Assembly (NCBI RefSeq): GCF_034653355.1
Contig: NZ_JAYEER010000002.1
Span: 372,001 to 436,000, forward strand
Source of the DNA: Nitrospirillum sp034653355
GTDB lineage: Bacteria > Pseudomonadota > Alphaproteobacteria > Azospirillales > Azospirillaceae
Length of the DNA stretch: 64,000 nucleotides
Direction: 5' to 3'
In this document: in pieces, positions 61,174-64,000 of the stretch
Position numbering within the stretch: position 1 is the first letter of the stretch
Layout: each line of letters begins with the position of its first letter
Position numbers and translations under genes: made by a program
The notes under the pieces: model-generated
Told to the model about the DNA's origin: nothing
What the model saw: only the letters and a program-made list of their open reading frames with translations
Database searches by the model: none

Positions 61174-62148
61174 ATGGGATTCAAGGCGGAATGGGGGGCA
61201 GCACGCCTGCTGGCCACCCGCGACGTGGCGGATGGCATTCGCCAGTTCGACATCCAGCCGGAGGGGCCGGTGCCGGCCTACGGCCCTGGATCGCACATCC
61301 AGGTGCAGGTGCTGATCGGCGGGCAGCCGGACGTGCGCCACTATTCCCTGGTGGGGGAGCCAGGCGACGGCATCCTACGCATCGCGGTGAAGCGGCTGCC
61401 CGACAGCCGGGGCGGTTCCACTTACATGTGGGGGTTGGCGCCTGGCGCGCGCCTGACCATCAGCGCGCCCCTGAACCATTTCGAGCTCTCGGCCGGCCGG
61501 CCCGATCACCTGCTGATCGCCGGTGGCATCGGCATCACCCCCATCCTGGCCATGGCGCGCGCGCTGGCGCGCCGGGACGCTCCCGTCCGCCTGCTCTATG
61601 CGGCCCGCCGCGCCGAGGATTTGGCCTTCGCGGAGGAATTGCGGATGCTGCTGGGCCATCGGTTGGAGATCTTCCTGGACGCCGACGGCCAGGCCATCGA
61701 CTTCACGGCCGAATTGGCGCGGGTGGCGCCGGGCGGTGAGGTCTACATCTGCGGCCCGGCCCCCATGATGGCGGCGGCGCGCCGGGCGTGGGCCGCCCTC
61801 GGCCGGCCGCCGGCCGACTTCCGGCTGGAGACGTTCGGCGCTGGCGGCGCCTCTCCCGCCCAGCCGTTCATCGCCCGCGTGCCGCGCCTGAACCTGACGG
61901 TGACCGTACGCTCTGACCAGACCCTGCTGTCGGCCCTGCAGGAGGCCGGCGCCGACCTGATGTACGACTGCCGCCGGGGTGAATGCGGCCTCTGTGCCCT
62001 GGACGTGGTGGATGTGGCCGGCGGCGTCCTGGACCACCGCGACGTCTTCCTCAGCGATCGGCAAAAGGCGGAAGGCCATCAGATGTGCGTCTGCGTCTCC
62101 CGCGCCACGGGCACAGTGACGCTGGATACGGGGGACCGGGCGGGATAA
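61174..62148 (+). CDS. VanB-like oxidoreductase (PDR family, FMN/NAD and C-terminal ferredoxin)
   Basis: A 324-residue reductase passing electrons from NAD(P)H to the Rieske oxygenase. Order of domains: FMN-binding barrel with RHYSLVGEPGDGILRIAVKR, NAD-binding domain with LLIAGGIGITPILAMARAL and VYICGPAPMMAAARRAW, then a plant-type 2Fe-2S domain with CRRGECGLCALDV and a later Cys (MCVCVSRA). This order matches phthalate dioxygenase reductase and VanB. GGAGG lies a few bases before ATG 61174. It begins 42 bases after the GntR gene; probably one operon vanA-gntR-vanB. Confidence 0.92.
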   Translation: MGFKAEWGAARLLATRDVADGIRQFDIQPEGPVPAYGPGSHIQVQVLIGGQPDVRHYSLVGEPGDGILRIAVKRLPDSRGGSTYMWGLAPGARLTISAPLNHFELSAGRPDHLLIAGGIGITPILAMARALARRDAPVRLLYAARRAEDLAFAEELRMLLGHRLEIFLDADGQAIDFTAELARVAPGGEVYICGPAPMMAAARRAWAALGRPPADFRLETFGAGGASPAQPFIARVPRLNLTVTVRSDQTLLSALQEAGADLMYDCRRGECGLCALDVVDVAGGVLDHRDVFLSDRQKAEGHQMCVCVSRATGTVTLDTGDRAG

Positions 62149-62155
62149 AGGGGAC

Positions 62156-63001
62156 TTACAGTGGCCCCGCCCGCTGGGCGTCCAGCACGCGCACCTCAGG
62201 TCCGTGCAGGGCCACTGCGGAAAGGCGGCCGCTGCGGTAGGCGCCGGTGTCCACCGCGATGCGCTGGGGTAGGATGTCGACGTCCGGCACGATGGTGTGG
62301 CCATGGACGATGACCTTCTCGTGCGGCCCCTCGGCCAGCATGAAGGGCGCGCGGATCCACAGCATGTCTTCCGCCACCTGTTCGGCCAGGGGCCGGCCGG
62401 GTCGTATGCCGGCATGGACGAAGGCGTAGTCGCCATAGACGACCTGATAGGCCAGCCCGTCCAGGAAGCGGCGGTGTGACGGCGGTAGCTGGGCCGCCAG
62501 CGCCTCGCTCAACGCCACGGCCTGCAATACGGCCGGCCCTTCCATCACCGCGGGCAGGCCATAGCTGCGCAAGGTGGCCGGGCCCCCGAAGTCCAGCCAC
62601 CGCAGGGCGGCCAGGGGATCGACCAGGAAATCCAGCATGGATTGTTCGTGGTTGCCGCGCAGGCAATGGCGGGTGAAGCCGGGCAGCATGTCGTCCAGGG
62701 TGCGGCCGGCCGGGTCGGCGCCGCCGCGCAGCAGGTCGATGACTCCGCGGCTATCCGGACCCCGGTCGACATAGTCGCCCAGCATGATCAGCACCGGCGT
62801 CAGGGGGCCGTGGCGCTCCACCATCCGGGCGTGGTCCCGGGCGATGGCGTCGAGCAAGCGGCGCAGCAACCCCAATTCACCGTGGACGTCGCCCACGGCA
62901 TAGAGGATATGCCCGTCCGGCGCCCGGGGCGCCGGACGGTCGGGACGAGCCTGGGCTGGCCTGAGGGCGGCGCGCAGTCGGTTCAGCATCGCGAATGACA
63001 T
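62156..63001 (-). CDS. calcineurin-like serine/threonine phosphatase
   Basis: A 281-residue metallophosphatase. Motifs in order: YAVGDVHGELGLLRRLLDAI (GDVHG), LIMLGDYVDRGPDSRGVIDL (GDYVDRG), HCLRGNHEQSMLDFL (GNHE), and VHAGIRPGRPLAEQ and IVHGHTIVPDVD carrying the metal His residues. The set is complete, so it should be active. Similar to bacterial PrpA/PphA-type protein phosphatases or diadenosine hydrolases; the substrate is unknown. Either ATG at 63001 or at 62989 may start it. It converges on vanB, seven bases apart. Confidence 0.9.
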   Translation of the reverse strand: MSFAMLNRLRAALRPAQARPDRPAPRAPDGHILYAVGDVHGELGLLRRLLDAIARDHARMVERHGPLTPVLIMLGDYVDRGPDSRGVIDLLRGGADPAGRTLDDMLPGFTRHCLRGNHEQSMLDFLVDPLAALRWLDFGGPATLRSYGLPAVMEGPAVLQAVALSEALAAQLPPSHRRFLDGLAYQVVYGDYAFVHAGIRPGRPLAEQVAEDMLWIRAPFMLAEGPHEKVIVHGHTIVPDVDILPQRIAVDTGAYRSGRLSAVALHGPEVRVLDAQRAGPL

Positions 63002-63117
63002 CCGGCAAGGATGCGGGTGGGGTGTAACCGACGGTAAGGGCTGGGCGTTCCCCTGTCACCATCGTTGCCATCAGGGCGACCCTGCGTTGATCGGGACGCC
63101 GTGGGCGTGGCGGGCGA

Positions 63118-63582
63118 TCAGGCGGTTCCGGCCAGGCTGGCGGGCAGCGGCAGGTCCAGCAAGCCGGCCAGGGTGCGGCGGGGTTTCACCAGGTCGGCCA
63201 GGGTATAGTCGTCCAGCACGGCCAAGAAGGCCTGCAACGCTTCCTTCAGGGCGGACTTCAGCACGCAGGTGGGATTCAGGCGGCACAGCGCGGGAGAAGC
63301 GCTGGAGAAACATTCCAGGATGTCCAGCTCCTGCTCCGTGGCGCGGACGACCTCGCCCAGGCGGATATCTTCCGCCTTTCGGCCCAGGCGCAGCCCGCCG
63401 CCCCGTCCGCGCACGGCCTCGACGTATCCCAGCTGGCTCAGCTGGTGCACCACCTTCATCAGGTGGTTCTTTGAGATGTCGTAGGTCTGGGCGACGTCGT
63501 TGATGGTGGCCAGGCCGTCGGACTTCAGCGCCAGGAACACCAGCGTGCGCAACGCGTAATCCGTATAGCTCGACAGCCGCAT
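63118..63582 (-). CDS. nsrR: Rrf2-family regulator, NsrR-like
   Basis: A 154-residue winged-helix regulator. The Rrf2 N-terminus is MRLSSYTDYALRTLVFLALK, then VAQTYDISKNHLMKVVHQLS and the wing VRGRGGGLRLGR. Three Cys are placed as in NsrR, which holds a nitric-oxide-sensitive Fe-S cluster: ECFSSASPALCRLNPTCVLK, followed by the NsrR-like AFLAVLDDYTLADL. ATG at 63582 is preferred over 63603. It is divergent from a bd-type oxidase gene, a known NO-tolerant respiratory target, across a ~300-base region. Confidence 0.85.
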   Translation of the reverse strand: MRLSSYTDYALRTLVFLALKSDGLATINDVAQTYDISKNHLMKVVHQLSQLGYVEAVRGRGGGLRLGRKAEDIRLGEVVRATEQELDILECFSSASPALCRLNPTCVLKSALKEALQAFLAVLDDYTLADLVKPRRTLAGLLDLPLPASLAGTA

Positions 63583-63882
63583 GGGCGCCCTCAAAAACAG
63601 CACGAGGGATACATCTATACCCCATACACACGGTCGTGTTCGCCGGTTTTGTTATGAGTGTCATGCGATGCTGGTCGTGCCGACCGGAATTGGACGATGC
63701 CAACCGGTTCCGACAAGTTACCGCAAAAATCACCAATCATTCCCGGGCACAGTGCCTTAGACAATTCGACCGCTGGACGGTTCGCCCGATCAAGCGGATC
63801 TTGAGCGCACGTGAACGCCAGGGGCATTTTCAACCGCGGACAGGCTCCACCCCCGGCGGCCTTCGAGAAGGAGACCAGTCCC

Positions 63883-64000
63883 ATGTCCACCGACCGCCTG
63901 TTGGATCCCCTGATCCTGTCCCGGTTGCAATTCGTCTGGGTGGTGGCCTGGCACATCCTGCTGCCGGCCTTCACCGTGGGGATCGCCTCTTACATTGCCA
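63883..64000 (+). CDS. cydA: cytochrome bd-type ubiquinol oxidase subunit I, 5' part (cut by window end)
   Basis: The first 39 codons of a CydA/CioA-type oxidase. The N-terminus MSTDRLLDPLILSRLQFVWV then VAWHILLPAFTVGIASYIA has the first transmembrane helix with the conserved RxQF and the His that binds heme b595/d in this family (in the H-ILLPAFT context). AGGAG lies upstream. The remainder lies outside. Cyanide-insensitive (CioA) and Escherichia-type forms cannot be told apart from 39 residues. Likely the first gene of an operon controlled by the divergent NsrR-like regulator. Confidence 0.82.
   Translation, partial: MSTDRLLDPLILSRLQFVWVVAWHILLPAFTVGIASYIA

Overview
The window reads as part of a secondary replicon (chromid or megaplasmid) of a high-GC, plant-associated alphaproteobacterium. 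Gene content and codon use resemble Azospirillaceae such as Azospirillum, Nitrospirillum or Niveispirillum, but that placement is inferred from protein character and was not searched. The replicon call rests on a complete replication and partition module at 21786-25810: a leftward Rep_3-type initiator gene, an array of about twelve same-direction iterons with an AT-rich patch, and rightward parA and parB with candidate 16-bp centromere palindromes.

Layout. 1-1968 is a fatty acyl-CoA catabolism stretch (end of fadH, a SnoaL-like protein, an enoyl-CoA hydratase). 1972-3125 is a D-threonine aldolase/D-serine dehydratase-like enzyme on the other strand. 3413-19999 is a 16.5-kb leftward block: a 3173-residue protein built almost entirely of 8-residue Ser/Thr-rich repeats, a small Ala/Gln/Thr-rich protein, a SPINDLY-type (GT41) O-GlcNAc-transferase-like enzyme, a SAM-fold protein, a methyltransferase-TPR-glycosyltransferase fusion, and GT2 and GT32-like glycosyltransferases. 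20033-21785 is mostly non-coding, with a short tail-collar protein and a regulator remnant. 21786-25810 is the replication/partition module. 25930-37772 runs rightward: pseudoazurin, a Tat-exported GH127-type enzyme, a two-component system, and a complete RND efflux tripartite pump. 37829-46071 holds a chemoreceptor, a sulfotransferase-like protein, a multicopper oxidase, adenine deaminase, a manganese exporter under a yybP-ykoY riboswitch, and an EthD-domain protein. 46421-58665 holds a GH74 xyloglucanase-like lipoprotein, a DUF748/AsmA-like envelope protein, a PKHD hydroxylase, a second two-component system paralogous to the first, two tiny Cys-pair secreted proteins, a porin and a ribbon-helix-helix protein. 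59235-64000 holds a VanA/VanB-like Rieske oxygenase pair with its own GntR regulator, a phosphatase, and an NsrR-like regulator divergent from a bd-type oxidase gene that runs off the window.

The strongest candidate for an undescribed system is 3413-19999. The giant protein is about one-third Ser/Thr and sits beside a GT41 enzyme and several other sugar-handling genes, which suggests a dedicated glycosylated surface or secreted repeat protein. The repeat is hierarchical: 8 residues, then blocks of 7, 14 or 17 octads that begin at an E-L/F octad, then super-units of 31, 38 or 45 octads, and finally a near-identical 1992-bp tandem duplication. Two polysaccharide-active enzymes (GH127 and GH74), a chemoreceptor, efflux and vanillate-type aromatic metabolism fit life on or near plants.

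Four genes (1972-3125, 4952-7070, 29548-30248, 45359-46071) each appear to carry a single-base shift in a G/C homopolymer. This pattern suggests uncorrected sequencing errors more than true decay, but raw reads are needed to decide.
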